Of a DNA stretch of 64,000 bases, positions 1 through 8,306 are shown in pieces. The number at the start of each line of letters is the position of its first letter. The stretch's first letter is position 1. A model generated the notes under the pieces. It did not search any database. It was given only the letters and a program-made list of their open reading frames with translations, and was not told the DNA's origin. Source of the stretch: Actinospineispora eucalypti (GTDB taxonomy: Bacteria; Actinomycetota; Actinomycetes; Mycobacteriales; Pseudonocardiaceae); contig JACHMT010000001.1 of NCBI GenBank assembly GCA_014208095.1, positions 434,001 through 498,000 of the forward strand. Reading direction: 5' to 3'. The position numbers and the translations under genes were made by a program.

Positions 1-8
1 GGGCGCGG

Positions 9-1205
9 GTGACGAACCGGCCGCTGGCGAAGCGGCCGGCGGCCTGGGTGGGGCTGGCCTCGGCGGTGGCGTTGCTGGTGCTGGCCGTCGTGTTCTGGCC
101 GTCCGGCCCGGCGGCGGTCGCGGCCGGACCGCCGCGCCCGGCGGCGGTCGCCGGGGCGCCGGCGCCGGTTCCCGGCCTGGTCTCCCGTCGGCTGACCACG
201 GTTTCGGTCGGGTCGCCGGCGAAGGAATGGACCGAGCAGGTGCTGGTCGGCAAGGGCGGCGCCAAGGCCTACCTGCGTACCCGCGACGGGGTGTACGTGC
301 TGGACACCGCCAGCAACACGGTCACCGTGAAGATCGATATCGACGGGACCTCGTCCGGCATGGCGCTGTCCTCGGACGGGCAGCGCCTGGGCGTGGTGAC
401 CCTGAGCAACTTCCTCACCGTGATCGACACCGCCGCCGAGCGGCCGGTCGGCACCTTCCCGCTGGCCGGCGGGCCGGGCCTGAGCACCCCGTTCCAGGGC
501 GGATCGGTGTTCAACGTGACCAACCAGCTCGCGCTCAGCTCGGACGGCCGCGTGGCCTACGTGGTGAACACGGCCAGCGGCGCGGTGGCGCTGGTGGACA
601 CCGCGAGCGGCGCGGTCACCGGCGCGGTGCCGGTCGGGCCGAAGCCGTTCGGCATCGCCGTCACGCCGGACGGGCGCCGGCTGCTGGTCGGGGTGGTTGA
701 GAACGACCTCAGGGCGGTGGCGGTGGTGGACACCGCCGGCCGGACCAAGCTGGGCACGGTGATGCTCGAGCCGCCGCCGGTACCGAACCCGGACTACACC
801 CCCCGGCCGCCGAACCGGGGTCCGGAGACGATCGTCGTGGCGCCGGACGGCGGTCGCGCCTACATCTCGAAGGGCGACTTCGACGGGACCCTGGACCTGG
901 TCGACGTGAACGCGGTCCGCAAGCTGGGCGCGCACCGGGTGCAGACGCGGCTCGAGGGCCTGGCCTTCTCGCCGAGCGGGCGATACCTGTACGGCGTGCC
1001 GAAGTACGGCAAGGAGCGGCGGCTGGTCGTCGTCGACACCGCGAACGGGTTCGTGGTGGAGCGGGTCGACGTCGGCCTCGAGCCGTCCGGTTGCGCCGTC
1101 TCGCCGGACGGGCGGCGGGCCTACGTGGCCGGCCCGGGCGCGGGCGCGGACCGGTCGGACGACCCGGGCGCCGTGGCCGTCGTGGACATCAGCCAGCGCA
1201 ACTGA
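9..1205 (+). CDS. Membrane-anchored YVTN-type beta-propeller protein
   Basis: A 398-residue protein from a GTG start. Residues about 12-32 form one hydrophobic N-terminal segment (signal anchor or uncleaved signal), so the rest should be extracytoplasmic. The remainder is built of about 40-residue repeats with the pattern V(D/N)TA...V..(V/I).VG..P.G.A.SPDGRR.YV, typical of YncE/YVTN beta-propellers (surface-layer or quinoprotein-like folds). No catalytic residues are evident. The next gene is a related propeller lipoprotein 16 bp downstream, so the two are probably co-transcribed and may work together at the cell surface. Ligand unknown. The start lies only 8 bp inside the window, so an upstream start cannot be excluded. 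Confidence 0.75.
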   Translation: MTNRPLAKRPAAWVGLASAVALLVLAVVFWPSGPAAVAAGPPRPAAVAGAPAPVPGLVSRRLTTVSVGSPAKEWTEQVLVGKGGAKAYLRTRDGVYVLDTASNTVTVKIDIDGTSSGMALSSDGQRLGVVTLSNFLTVIDTAAERPVGTFPLAGGPGLSTPFQGGSVFNVTNQLALSSDGRVAYVVNTASGAVALVDTASGAVTGAVPVGPKPFGIAVTPDGRRLLVGVVENDLRAVAVVDTAGRTKLGTVMLEPPPVPNPDYTPRPPNRGPETIVVAPDGGRAYISKGDFDGTLDLVDVNAVRKLGAHRVQTRLEGLAFSPSGRYLYGVPKYGKERRLVVVDTANGFVVERVDVGLEPSGCAVSPDGRRAYVAGPGAGADRSDDPGAVAVVDISQRN

Positions 1206-1221
1206 ACGGAGCCGAACCCAA

Positions 1222-2211
1222 ATGATGCACCGGTCCCGGCGGGCGGCCCTCGGCCTGTTGTCGCTGCTCCTGATGCTGGCCCTGGGCGGCTGCGGCCCGG
1301 CCCGCTCGTTGCCGGCGGCGGTGCAGCTGCAGGTCGGGAAGATCTCGGTGGGCGCCAAGGTGGCGGTGTCGGCCGACGGGGCGCGGGCGTACCTGACCGT
1401 CGAGGACGGCATCGAGGTGATCGACACCGCCACGAAGGCGGTGCTCGGTGTACTGCGGGGAAGCGGGTACTCGTACTCGAAGCTCGCCATGTCGTCCGAC
1501 GGAAGATGGTTGTACGCCGGGACCAGCGGCGGCGTCGTCCCGATCGAGCTGACCACCCACCTGACGCGGGACGCGATGCCGGGCGCGACCGGCCTGCTCG
1601 CGGTGAGCCCGGACGGCGCCCGCGTGGTGAGCACCGTGGTGAAGTCCGTGCGGGTCCGGGACGCGGCCGATGGGGCGGAGCTGGCGAACGTGCCGCTCGA
1701 CGCCGACGTCGAGGGCGACTCCACCCTGGAGGTCTCCCCGGACGGCCGGCGGGTGTACCTGGTGACCAACTACGAGTCGGGCCGGGTGCTGACGGTCGAC
1801 CTGGACGGCCGGGCCGTTTCCGAGATCAAGATACCGACCGAGTCGGCCATCTCCAGCCGGCCCAACAACCTGCGGCTCTCGCCGGACGGCAAGCGCCTCT
1901 ACGTGCAGGCCTGGCGGCTGCACGTGGTGGACACCGCGACCAAGGAGGTCGTCGACAGCTACTCCACCGGCACCTCGACCAGTCAGCTGGTGATGTCCCC
2001 GAACGGGCGCTACCTGTTCGCCATCAGCGGCCTGGAGGGCGAGATCAAGGTGATCGACGCGAGCGACGGCGACATCGTGGGCACCGGCTGGGTGGTGGCC
2101 GACTCCAAGCAGGTCTACCCGGGGCACGCCGCCATCTCGCCCGACGGCCGCCGGCTGTACGTGCCGACCCGGGAAAGCCTGGCCGTCATCGACACCAGCC
2201 AGTTCAGCTGA
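1222..2211 (+). CDS. Beta-propeller lipoprotein
   Basis: A 329-residue protein. The N-terminus has an arginine-rich n-region, a hydrophobic stretch and a lipobox (LALGGC), so it is predicted to be lipid-anchored at Cys22 on the outer face of the membrane. The rest repeats the SPDGRR.Y / V(I/V)DTA motif of YVTN propellers, as in the preceding gene. A likely ribosome site (acggag) sits about 13 bp before the ATG. The two genes look like an ancient tandem duplication that kept different membrane anchors. Ligand and role are unknown. Confidence 0.75.
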   Translation: MMHRSRRAALGLLSLLLMLALGGCGPARSLPAAVQLQVGKISVGAKVAVSADGARAYLTVEDGIEVIDTATKAVLGVLRGSGYSYSKLAMSSDGRWLYAGTSGGVVPIELTTHLTRDAMPGATGLLAVSPDGARVVSTVVKSVRVRDAADGAELANVPLDADVEGDSTLEVSPDGRRVYLVTNYESGRVLTVDLDGRAVSEIKIPTESAISSRPNNLRLSPDGKRLYVQAWRLHVVDTATKEVVDSYSTGTSTSQLVMSPNGRYLFAISGLEGEIKVIDASDGDIVGTGWVVADSKQVYPGHAAISPDGRRLYVPTRESLAVIDTSQFS

Positions 2212-2218
2212 GCACAAT

Positions 2219-2244
2219 CGCTATGAAGCGCTATCCTCATAGCG
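2219..2244. promoter_or_regulatory. Toxin-antitoxin operator and leaderless promoter
   Basis: A perfect 8-bp inverted repeat, CGCTATGA (2219-2226) and TCATAGCG (2237-2244), with a third CGCTAT copy between the arms. TATCCT at 2232-2237 fits an actinobacterial -10 box and lies 6 bp before the GTG at 2244, which suggests a leaderless mRNA beginning at that GTG. The dyad covers the -10, as expected for antitoxin autorepression. Confidence 0.55.
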
Positions 2245-2537
2245 TGTCCGAGATCATCAAACAGTCCGAGCTGCGCAACGACAACGCCGCCATCATGCGG
2301 CGGGTGGCGGCCGGGGAGAGCTTCACCGTCACCGTCAACGGCGTCCCGGTCGCCGACCTGGTGCCTCACCAACGGAGCCGCAAGCGGGTTCTGATACCCG
2401 CGGCCGAGGTGGACGCCATGCTCCGCGATCTGCCGCCGATCGACTACGAAGAGTGGAAGCGGGACATCGCCGAGATCGACTACCTGCTGCACGATACCGA
2501 AATTGGGCCGCCGCAAGAGGACGAAGATCCGCGGTGA
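2244..2537 (+). CDS. Phd/YefM-family antitoxin
   Basis: A 97-residue acidic protein. The N-terminus (SEIIKQSELRNDNAAIMRRV) matches the DNA-binding fold of Phd/YefM/RelB-like antitoxins, with the usual G(E/D).F.VT.NG.PVADLVP strand. The C-terminal half (about 60-97) is acidic and probably disordered until it binds the toxin. I chose GTG 2244 because it sits at the end of the operator; an in-frame ATG at 2223 lies inside the dyad and is less likely. The stop overlaps the PIN toxin start by 4 bp (GTGA), so the pair is translationally coupled. Confidence 0.8.
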   Translation: MSEIIKQSELRNDNAAIMRRVAAGESFTVTVNGVPVADLVPHQRSRKRVLIPAAEVDAMLRDLPPIDYEEWKRDIAEIDYLLHDTEIGPPQEDEDPR

Positions 2538-2935
2538 CTTCACCGCCCAACGCGTTGGTCGACACCAGCGTGTGGATCAAGCCGCCGGCCGGCGGACTGT
2601 CGACGCACGCCGCTCAGGTGGCGATCAGCATTGTGAGCGTCGCCGAACTGCACTACGGCACCACGATGGGCAGCCACCTGCAGAACATGGCCAGACGGAG
2701 TCGGTTACGCACGATCCTGGACAGCTACGAGGTGCTGCCGCTGGACGAGCCGACCACGGAGCTGTACGGCGCGTTCGCCGCAATGGTCCATGAGGCCGGG
2801 CGCAATCCGAGGCCGAGGCGGTTCGACCTGTTGATCGCGGCGACCGCCGCCCGGCACCGGCTGACGTTGCTCACCCGGGACAAGGACGGGTTCGTCGGGC
2901 TGGAGGCGGCATTGCGCGTGGTCCAGATCGACTGA
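2534..2935 (+). CDS. PIN-domain toxin (VapC-like ribonuclease)
   Basis: A 133-residue PIN protein. Conserved acidic residues are visible: Asp10 in LVDTSVWI, Glu38 in VAELHYG, Asp98 in RRFDLLIAATA, and Asp116/118 in RDKDGF. Together they would hold Mg2+ for RNA cleavage. PIN toxins of this family usually cut tRNA or rRNA; the target here is unknown. It starts with GTG overlapping the antitoxin stop. Its TGA stop lies inside a copy of the 22-bp repeat family described below. Confidence 0.82.
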   Translation: MTSPPNALVDTSVWIKPPAGGLSTHAAQVAISIVSVAELHYGTTMGSHLQNMARRSRLRTILDSYEVLPLDEPTTELYGAFAAMVHEAGRNPRPRRFDLLIAATAARHRLTLLTRDKDGFVGLEAALRVVQID

Positions 2936-2962
2936 ATCAGTGTGCCGGGATGACTGAATCAG
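2929..2962. repeat. 22-bp periodic repeat, two copies
   Basis: GACTGAATCAG occurs at 2930-2940 and 2952-2962, exactly 22 bp apart. The first copy contains the PIN toxin stop codon. The site lies between convergent genes. It is a member of the repeat family also seen at 20081-20240 and 41856-41943. Confidence 0.6.
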
Positions 2963-2981
2963 CGGTGGTTCCCGCGCGCGC

Positions 2982-4193
2982 CTAACTGGGCTCCGCGCGA
3001 GTGAGCTCCTCGCGGGCGACGGTGCGCAGGTGCACCTCGTCCGGGCCGTCGGCCATGCGCAGCGCGCGGGCCCAGGCGTAGAAGTAGGCCAGCGGGAAGT
3101 CGTCGCTGACGCCGCCGGCGCCGTGCACCTGGATGGCCCGGTCGATCACCGCGCAGGCGATCCGGGTGACCATGACCTTGATCGCGGCGATCTCAGTGGA
3201 CGCAGCTCGCGCGCCGCCTCGGTCGATCAGCCAGGCGGTCTTGAGCACCAGCAGCCGGGCCTGCTCGATCTCGATCCGGCTGTTGGCGATCTGTTCCCGC
3301 ACCACGCCCTGATCGGCCAGCGGCCGGCCGAAGGCCACCCGCTCCTTGGCCCGGCGCACCATCAGCGAAAGCGCCCGCTCGGACATGCCCAGCAGCCGCA
3401 TGCAGTGGTGGATGCGCCCCGGGCCGAGCCGCGCCTGGGCGATGGCGAACCCGACACCTTCCTCACCGAGCAGGTTCGAGACCGGCACCCGCACGTCGTG
3501 GAACTCCAGCTCGGAGTGGCCGTGCTGGTCCTGGTAGCCGAACACCGGGATGTGCCGCTTGATCTCCATGCCCGGGGTGTCCCTGGGCACCAGCACCATG
3601 GACTGCTGGCGGTGCCGGGGCGCGTCCGGGTCGGTCTTGCCCATCACGATGAAGATCTGGCAACGGGGGTCGGCGGTGCCGGAGATGAACCACTTCTTGC
3701 CGCTGATCAGGTAGTCGTCACCGTCGCGGCGGATGGAGGTCTGCACGTTGGTGGCGTCCGAAGAGGCCACGTCCGGCTCGGTCATCGCGAACGCCGAGCG
3801 GATCTCCCCGTCCAGCAGCGGGCGCAGCCACTGCTCCTTCTGCTCCGGCGAGCCGAACAGGTGCAGGGTCTCCATGTTCCCGGTGTCCGGGGCCTGGCAG
3901 TTGATCGCCTCCGGCGCCAGCACCGGCGACCAGCCGGAGACCTCGGCGACCGGCGCGTACTCCAGGTTGGACAGCCCGGACACCGCCGGGAGGAACAGGT
4001 TCCACAGGCCGCGGTTGCGCGCCTCGGCCTTGAGCTCCTCCAGCACCGGCGGGGTGTCCCACTCCTGGGGGGTGCCGCGCCGTTCCGCCCGCCAGGCCTC
4101 GTAGACCGGCTCGGCGGGAATCACCACCTCGTCGGTGAACGCGCGCATGCGCCCGGTGTAGTCGGCGGCCTTGTCGCTCGGTGCAAAGTCCAC
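2982..4193 (-). CDS. Acyl-CoA dehydrogenase
   Basis: A 403-residue flavoprotein of the acyl-CoA dehydrogenase superfamily, full length. It has the N-terminal helical domain (RAFTDEVVIPAEPVYEAW), the FAD/substrate strand FAMTEPDVASSDATN, the KKWFISG turn, and the C-terminal RAIQVHGAGGVSDDFPLA segment. The long N-terminus and VIPAEP motif resemble the ACAD10/ACAD11-like branch, which oxidises long or branched/4-hydroxy acyl-CoAs; exact substrate unknown. It is a single gene, convergent with the toxin-antitoxin pair and divergent from the molybdate regulator. Its stop lies in a GC-rich repeat-like sequence. Confidence 0.88.
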   Translation of the reverse strand: MDFAPSDKAADYTGRMRAFTDEVVIPAEPVYEAWRAERRGTPQEWDTPPVLEELKAEARNRGLWNLFLPAVSGLSNLEYAPVAEVSGWSPVLAPEAINCQAPDTGNMETLHLFGSPEQKEQWLRPLLDGEIRSAFAMTEPDVASSDATNVQTSIRRDGDDYLISGKKWFISGTADPRCQIFIVMGKTDPDAPRHRQQSMVLVPRDTPGMEIKRHIPVFGYQDQHGHSELEFHDVRVPVSNLLGEEGVGFAIAQARLGPGRIHHCMRLLGMSERALSLMVRRAKERVAFGRPLADQGVVREQIANSRIEIEQARLLVLKTAWLIDRGGARAASTEIAAIKVMVTRIACAVIDRAIQVHGAGGVSDDFPLAYFYAWARALRMADGPDEVHLRTVAREELTRAEPS

Positions 4194-4273
4194 GGTCGCA
4201 GCTTAGGAGCCAACCCCCAGGCGCGCGCGGTTTCACTAGGTCGGGCCGCACTATCGGATGTAGGGTCCCGCTT

Positions 4274-4678
4274 GTGCCGCAGTTCAGGATTGCCGAGGCC
4301 GCGCGGCTGCTCGGCGTGAGTGATGACACGGTCCGCCGGTGGGTGGAGGCGGGCACCCTGCCGGTGAGCGTGGACGCGTCCAACCGGAAGGTGATCGACG
4401 GCGCCCGGCTGGCCGAGTTCGCCCGGTCGCAGGCGCACGCCGCGCCGGACCCGTCCTCGGTGGGCCGGTCCGCGCGCAACCGGCTGGTCGGGCTGGTCAC
4501 CGAGATCGTCTCGGACCGGGTGATGTCGCAGGTGGAGATGCAGTGCGGGCCGCACCGGGTGGTCTCGCTGATGAGCACCGAGGCGGTCAAGGAGCTGGGC
4601 CTGCAGATCGGCTCGCTGGCGGTCGCCGTGGTCAAGTCGACCCACGTGGTGGTTGAAACTCCCGGAGGGGTGCAATGA
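4274..4678 (+). CDS. Molybdate-responsive HTH-TOBE regulator
   Basis: 134 residues from GTG 4274. Residues about 1-50 are an excisionase/MerR-type winged helix (FRIAEAARLLGVSDDTVRRWVEAGTLP). Residues about 68-132 are a TOBE/Mop domain (NRLVGLVTEIVSDRVMSQVEMQ...VVSLMSTEAVKELGLQIGSLAVAVVKST), the fold that binds molybdate or tungstate. It overlaps modA by 4 bp (ATGA) and leads the modABC operon, so it probably senses oxyanion and controls this operon. An upstream in-frame ATG would add a non-conserved tail. Confidence 0.82.
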   Translation: MPQFRIAEAARLLGVSDDTVRRWVEAGTLPVSVDASNRKVIDGARLAEFARSQAHAAPDPSSVGRSARNRLVGLVTEIVSDRVMSQVEMQCGPHRVVSLMSTEAVKELGLQIGSLAVAVVKSTHVVVETPGGVQ

Positions 4679-5457
4679 GGCGGTTGGTCGTGGCGGTTGC
4701 GGTGCTCGGCCTGGGGCTGTTGGCCGGGTGCGGTGGCGGGGAGACCGGGGCGGCCGGGCCGACCCGTGAGCAGGGTGCACCGATGACCACGCTGACCGTT
4801 TCGGCGGCGGCGTCCCTCACCGACGTGTTCGACCAGCTGGGCAAGACCTTCGAGCAGCAGAACCCCGGAGCCACCGTCCGCTTCAACTACGGCGGCTCGT
4901 CCGACCTGGCCACCCAGATCGTGAACGGCGCGCCGGTGGACGTCTTCGCCGCCGCCAACACCTCCACCATGGACAAGGTGAGCCAGGCCCGGCTGACCTC
5001 CGCGCCGCCCCAGGTGTTCGTCACCAACAAGCTGCAGATCGCCGTGCCGGCGGGCAACCCGAAGGGCCTGCACGGGTTCGCCGACCTGACCAAGCTGGAC
5101 CTGAAGGTGGTCGTGTGCGCGCCGCAGGTGCCGTGCGGCTCGGCCACCAAACAGGTGGAGAAGGCCACCAACCTGACGCTGAAGCCGGTCAGCGAGGAGG
5201 CCGACGTGCGTTCGGTGCTGAGCAAGGTCACCAGCGGGGACGCCGACGCCGGGCTGGTCTACGTGACCGACGTGCGCTCCGCCGGCGACAAGCTCACCGG
5301 GGTGGACTTCCCGGAGGCGGACAAGGCGATCAACCGCTACCCGATCGCCCAGCTGACCAACGCCAGCCAGCCCCAGTTGGCCACCAAGTTCATCGAGCTG
5401 GTCCGCGGCCCCGAGGGCAAGAAGGCCCTGGTCGACGCCGGCTTCGCCACCCCGTGA
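4675..5457 (+). CDS. modA: Molybdate ABC transporter, binding lipoprotein
   Basis: 260 residues. The signal peptide ends in a lipobox (GLLAGC), then the mature periplasmic-binding fold begins at about residue 38 ([27 protein letters not shown]). [29 protein letters not shown] and the late [10 protein letters not shown] are classic ModA oxyanion-binding and domain-closure motifs. It captures molybdate (or tungstate) outside the membrane for ModBC. It overlaps the upstream regulator and lies 7 bp before modB. Confidence 0.93.
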   Translation: MRRLVVAVAVLGLGLLAGCGGGETGAAGPTREQGAPMTTLTVSAAASLTDVFDQLGKTFEQQNPGATVRFNYGGSSDLATQIVNGAPVDVFAAANTSTMDKVSQARLTSAPPQVFVTNKLQIAVPAGNPKGLHGFADLTKLDLKVVVCAPQVPCGSATKQVEKATNLTLKPVSEEADVRSVLSKVTSGDADAGLVYVTDVRSAGDKLTGVDFPEADKAINRYPIAQLTNASQPQLATKFIELVRGPEGKKALVDAGFATP

Positions 5458-5464
5458 CGCCGGG

Positions 5465-6277
5465 TTGACCTCGACGCCGGACCGGCACGTGCTCGGGGTC
5501 GGGCTGCCGTGGGTGCTGTGGGTGCCGGCGGTTGCCGGGTTCGGGCTGATCCTGCTGCCGGTGCTGGGGATGGTGCTGCGGGCCGACCTGGTGCGGCTGC
5601 CCGAACTGGTGACCAGCGACGCCGCGCTGTCCGCGTTGCGCCTGTCCCTGGAGACGGCGGCCTGGGCGACGGCGCTGTGCCTGCTGCTGGGCGGGCCGCT
5701 GGCCGCCGTGCTGGCCCGGTCCCGGTCGTCGCTGGTGCGGCTGGCCCGGCCGGTGGTGCTGCTGCCGCTGGTGCTGCCGCCGGTGGTCGGCGGGTTGGCG
5801 CTGCTCTACACCCTCGGCCGGGCCGGGCTGGCCGGGCGGCTGCTGGAGCTGTGGTTCGGGGTGACCGTGCCGTTCACCACGGCGGCCGTGGTGCTGGCGC
5901 AGACCTTCGTCTCGCTGCCGTTCCTGGTGGTCAGCCTGGAGGGGGCGCTGCGCACCGCCGGGGAGCGCTACGAGGAGGTGGCGGCGACGCTGGGCGCGGC
6001 GCCGTTCACCGTCTTCCGCCGGGTGACGCTGCCGCTGGTGCTGCCCGGGCTGGGGTCGGGGCTGGTGCTGGCGTTCGCCCGCGCGCTGGGTGAGTTCGGC
6101 GCGACCGTCTCGTTCGCCGGCAGCCTGGCCGGGACCACCCGGACGCTGCCGCTGCTGGTCTACCAGGAGCGCGAGGTGGACACCGACGGCGCGATCGCGC
6201 TGTCCCTGGTGCTGGTCGTGGTGGCGGTGCTGGTGATCGCGGTGGCCCGCCCGAGGGCGGCGGAGGGCCTGCGGTGA
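5465..6277 (+). CDS. modB: Molybdate ABC transporter, permease
   Basis: 270 residues with about five to six membrane helices. The cytoplasmic EAA loop is visible ([22 protein letters not shown]), where the ATPase docks. The start is assigned to TTG 5465; GTG 5489 in frame is an alternative. The stop overlaps the modC start by 4 bp (GTGA), so the stoichiometry is likely kept by translational coupling. Confidence 0.92.
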   Translation: MTSTPDRHVLGVGLPWVLWVPAVAGFGLILLPVLGMVLRADLVRLPELVTSDAALSALRLSLETAAWATALCLLLGGPLAAVLARSRSSLVRLARPVVLLPLVLPPVVGGLALLYTLGRAGLAGRLLELWFGVTVPFTTAAVVLAQTFVSLPFLVVSLEGALRTAGERYEEVAATLGAAPFTVFRRVTLPLVLPGLGSGLVLAFARALGEFGATVSFAGSLAGTTRTLPLLVYQEREVDTDGAIALSLVLVVVAVLVIAVARPRAAEGLR

Positions 6278-7371
6278 CGTTTGTCGAGGCCGGAGTGACG
6301 GTGCGCCGGCGGGAGTTCACCCTGGACGTGTCGGTCTCGCTGGCCAAGGGCGAGGTGCTGGCGGTGCTGGGGCCGAACGGCGCCGGCAAGTCCACCCTGC
6401 TGGGCGTACTGGCCGGGTTGCTGCGCCCGGACGCCGGCCGGGTGCGCCTGGGCGACCGGGTGCTCACCGACGTGCCCGCCGGCGTGCACGTGCCGGCGCA
6501 CCGGCGGGGTGTGGGGCTGCTGGCCCAGCGGTCACTGCTGTTCCCGCACCTGACCGCCGAGGCGAACGTGGCTTTCGGGCCGCGTTGCGCCGGTGTGCGC
6601 AGAGCCAAGGCGGGTGAGACCGCCCGGCATTGGCTGGCCGAGGTGGACGCGGCCGAGCTGGGTCACCGCCGGCCCTCGGCGCTGTCCGGTGGCCAGGCGC
6701 AACGGGTCGCGCTGGCCCGGGCACTGGCGGTGTCGCCCGAGCTGTTGCTGCTGGACGAGCCGTTGGCCGCGCTGGACGTGGACTCCGCGCCGGCCATGCG
6801 CGCGTTGCTGCACCGGGTGGTGCGGGATGCCGGGACGACCGGCCTGCTGGTCACCCACGACGTGCTGGACGCGCTGGTGCTGGCCGACCAGGTGGCCGTG
6901 CTGGCGGACGGCTCGATCGTGGAGTACGGCCCCACCCGGGAGGTGCTGACCCGCCCGCGCAGCCCGTTCGCCGCCCGCATCGCCGGGCTGAACCTGGTGC
7001 CCGGGGTCGCCGTGCCGGGCGGGCTGCGCACCGCCGACGGGTTGCTGGTGGCCGGCCTGGCCGCCGACGGCGGCCAGGGCAAGCCGGCGGTCGCGGTGTT
7101 CCCGCCGGCGGCGGTGGCGGTGTTCCCCGAGCGGCCGGAGGGCAGCCCGCGCAACGTGTTGCGGGTGCGGCTGGCCTCGTTGGAGCCCCGGGGCGAGCTG
7201 GTCCGGTTGCGCGCCGGTGCCGCCCCGGGCGACCCGCCGTGGGTGGACGGCCTGGCCGCCGACGTCACCCCGGCCGCCGTGGCCGACCTGGCGCTCGACG
7301 GAACCCTGGCGCCGGGGGCGGACCTGTGGTTCGCGGTGAAGACCACCGAGGTCCTGATCCACCCGGCCTGA
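6274..7371 (+). CDS. modC: Molybdate ABC transporter, ATPase
   Basis: 365 residues from GTG. The ABC domain (about 1-235) has Walker [10 protein letters not shown], signature [15 protein letters not shown], Walker [13 protein letters not shown] and the switch histidine in LVTHD. The C-terminal third (about 235-365) is a TOBE-type regulatory domain. Walker A and the short ModC-type spacing fit molybdate import energised by ATP. It is the last gene of the mod operon. Confidence 0.93.
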   Translation: MTFVEAGVTVRRREFTLDVSVSLAKGEVLAVLGPNGAGKSTLLGVLAGLLRPDAGRVRLGDRVLTDVPAGVHVPAHRRGVGLLAQRSLLFPHLTAEANVAFGPRCAGVRRAKAGETARHWLAEVDAAELGHRRPSALSGGQAQRVALARALAVSPELLLLDEPLAALDVDSAPAMRALLHRVVRDAGTTGLLVTHDVLDALVLADQVAVLADGSIVEYGPTREVLTRPRSPFAARIAGLNLVPGVAVPGGLRTADGLLVAGLAADGGQGKPAVAVFPPAAVAVFPERPEGSPRNVLRVRLASLEPRGELVRLRAGAAPGDPPWVDGLAADVTPAAVADLALDGTLAPGADLWFAVKTTEVLIHPA

Positions 7372-7382
7372 GAAATCCATTA

Positions 7383-7397
7383 TGTAGCACCGCTACA
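7383..7397. promoter_or_regulatory. Palindromic operator-like site
   Basis: TGTAGC and GCTACA flank three bases, giving a perfect 6-bp dyad just after modC and 4 bp before the next candidate start. TACACT at 7394-7399 could serve as a -10 box, so a regulator bound here would block the following small gene. Inferred from symmetry only. Confidence 0.35.
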
Positions 7398-7400
7398 CTA

Positions 7401-7676
7401 ATGATGCTGCTCAAAGGGGGTCGACCCATCACCACTTCGCCGGAGATCCGGGAACTGTCCGCGCAGTACAAGCTGGCCCGGCGGGAACTGCCGACGGCCG
7501 ACGCGGCGGAAGTGGTCGATCGCATCATGCCCCGGCTGAGCGCCGAGCACGTGCTCGCACTCGCCGCCGAGTGGCTGGGCATGGGCGGCCCGCCCGGCCT
7601 GGACACGCGCGCCACCGCGCGCGGCTTCGTACGGAACTTCGTCCTGGCGATGGACGAACCGGACGATGGCTTCTAG
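7401..7676 (+). CDS. Small hypothetical protein
   Basis: 91 residues from ATG 7401 (ATG 7404 also in frame). The sequence is mainly alpha-helical, with SPEIRELSAQYKLARRELP and AEVVDRIMPRLSAEHVLALAAEWLGMG. I do not recognise the family. A dyad immediately upstream suggests its own regulated promoter rather than read-through from modC. A purine-rich run (aaaggggg) lies inside the assigned coding region at 7414-7421, so the true start could be further in. Confidence 0.5.
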   Translation: MMLLKGGRPITTSPEIRELSAQYKLARRELPTADAAEVVDRIMPRLSAEHVLALAAEWLGMGGPPGLDTRATARGFVRNFVLAMDEPDDGF

Positions 7677-7705
7677 TGGCGGCTCAGGCGTTTGGGCGGC
7701 GGTCC

Positions 7706-7929
7706 AAAGACCAGCTTGGACGGGGCGGCTCGGTGGTCTACCGCAGGCCAGGAGCCACCGTTCGGCCGTGGCTGGCGGCCCTAAGCCCAGTGTCAGAGGT
7801 GCCGGACAAGGGGGCGATCACCCTCATCTCGCACCCTGCAACGGTCAGTGACGAGGCGAGCGACCAAACGCAACGGGCCGCACCCGGGCCGCGGCAGACC
7901 ACTGAGCCGCGCCGTCCAAGCTGATCTTT
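7706..7929. repeat. Inverted-repeat element, 39-bp arms
   Basis: The arms are 7706-7744 and 7891-7929; 35 of 39 positions are complementary and the spacer is 146 bp. Reading inward each arm begins AAAGA(C/T)CAGCTTGGACGG. No ORF in the spacer is convincing. A second element with the related core AAGATCGGCCTGGACGG lies at 58638-59006. It fills the gap 7677-7949 and could be a MITE-like element or a very large bidirectional hairpin. Confidence 0.6.
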
Positions 7930-7949
7930 AAACCGCTACCCGAGAACTC

Positions 7950-8297
7950 CTAGCCGAGCAGCTCCAGCACCCGCTCCGGCGGACGGGCAACCACCGCCCG
8001 ACCTTCCACCAGCACGATCGGGCGCTCGATCAGCACCGGGTTGGCGGCCAGCGCGTCCAACAGGGTGTCCCGGTCGGCCTCACGCAGGCCCAGCTCGCGG
8101 TAACGCGCCTCACCGGTGCGGGTGATCTCCCGAGGGTCGTCGGTGCCGAGCAGGCGCAGCACGTGCTCCAGCTCGGCCCGCGACGGCGCGTCCTCCAGGT
8201 AGCGCACCACCGCGGGGTCGATGCCCCGCTCTTCCAGTAGCGCCAGGGCACCCCGGCTCTTGGAACACCGGGGGTTGTGCCAGACAGTCACGTCCAC
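7950..8297 (-). CDS. ArsC/Spx-family glutaredoxin-like arsenate reductase
   Basis: 115 residues. It begins VTVWHNPRCSKSRGALALLEE, with the catalytic Cys in NPRCSKSR, the hallmark of glutaredoxin-coupled arsenate reductases. The C-terminus keeps the family's RPIVLVEGRAVVARPPERVLELL. It probably reduces arsenate (or a related thiol substrate) in the cytoplasm. No ars operon genes lie nearby, so a general thiol-redox role cannot be excluded. It is 9 bp downstream of the protease gene on the same strand. Confidence 0.85.
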   Translation of the reverse strand: MDVTVWHNPRCSKSRGALALLEERGIDPAVVRYLEDAPSRAELEHVLRLLGTDDPREITRTGEARYRELGLREADRDTLLDALAANPVLIERPIVLVEGRAVVARPPERVLELLG

Positions 8298-8306
8298 GTC
8301 GGAAGC

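Noticed and set aside
1189..2217. Long antisense open frames opposite most genes
   Set aside because: They mirror high third-position GC of the true genes, have Arg/Gly/Ala/His-rich translations, and lack ribosome sites and domain motifs.
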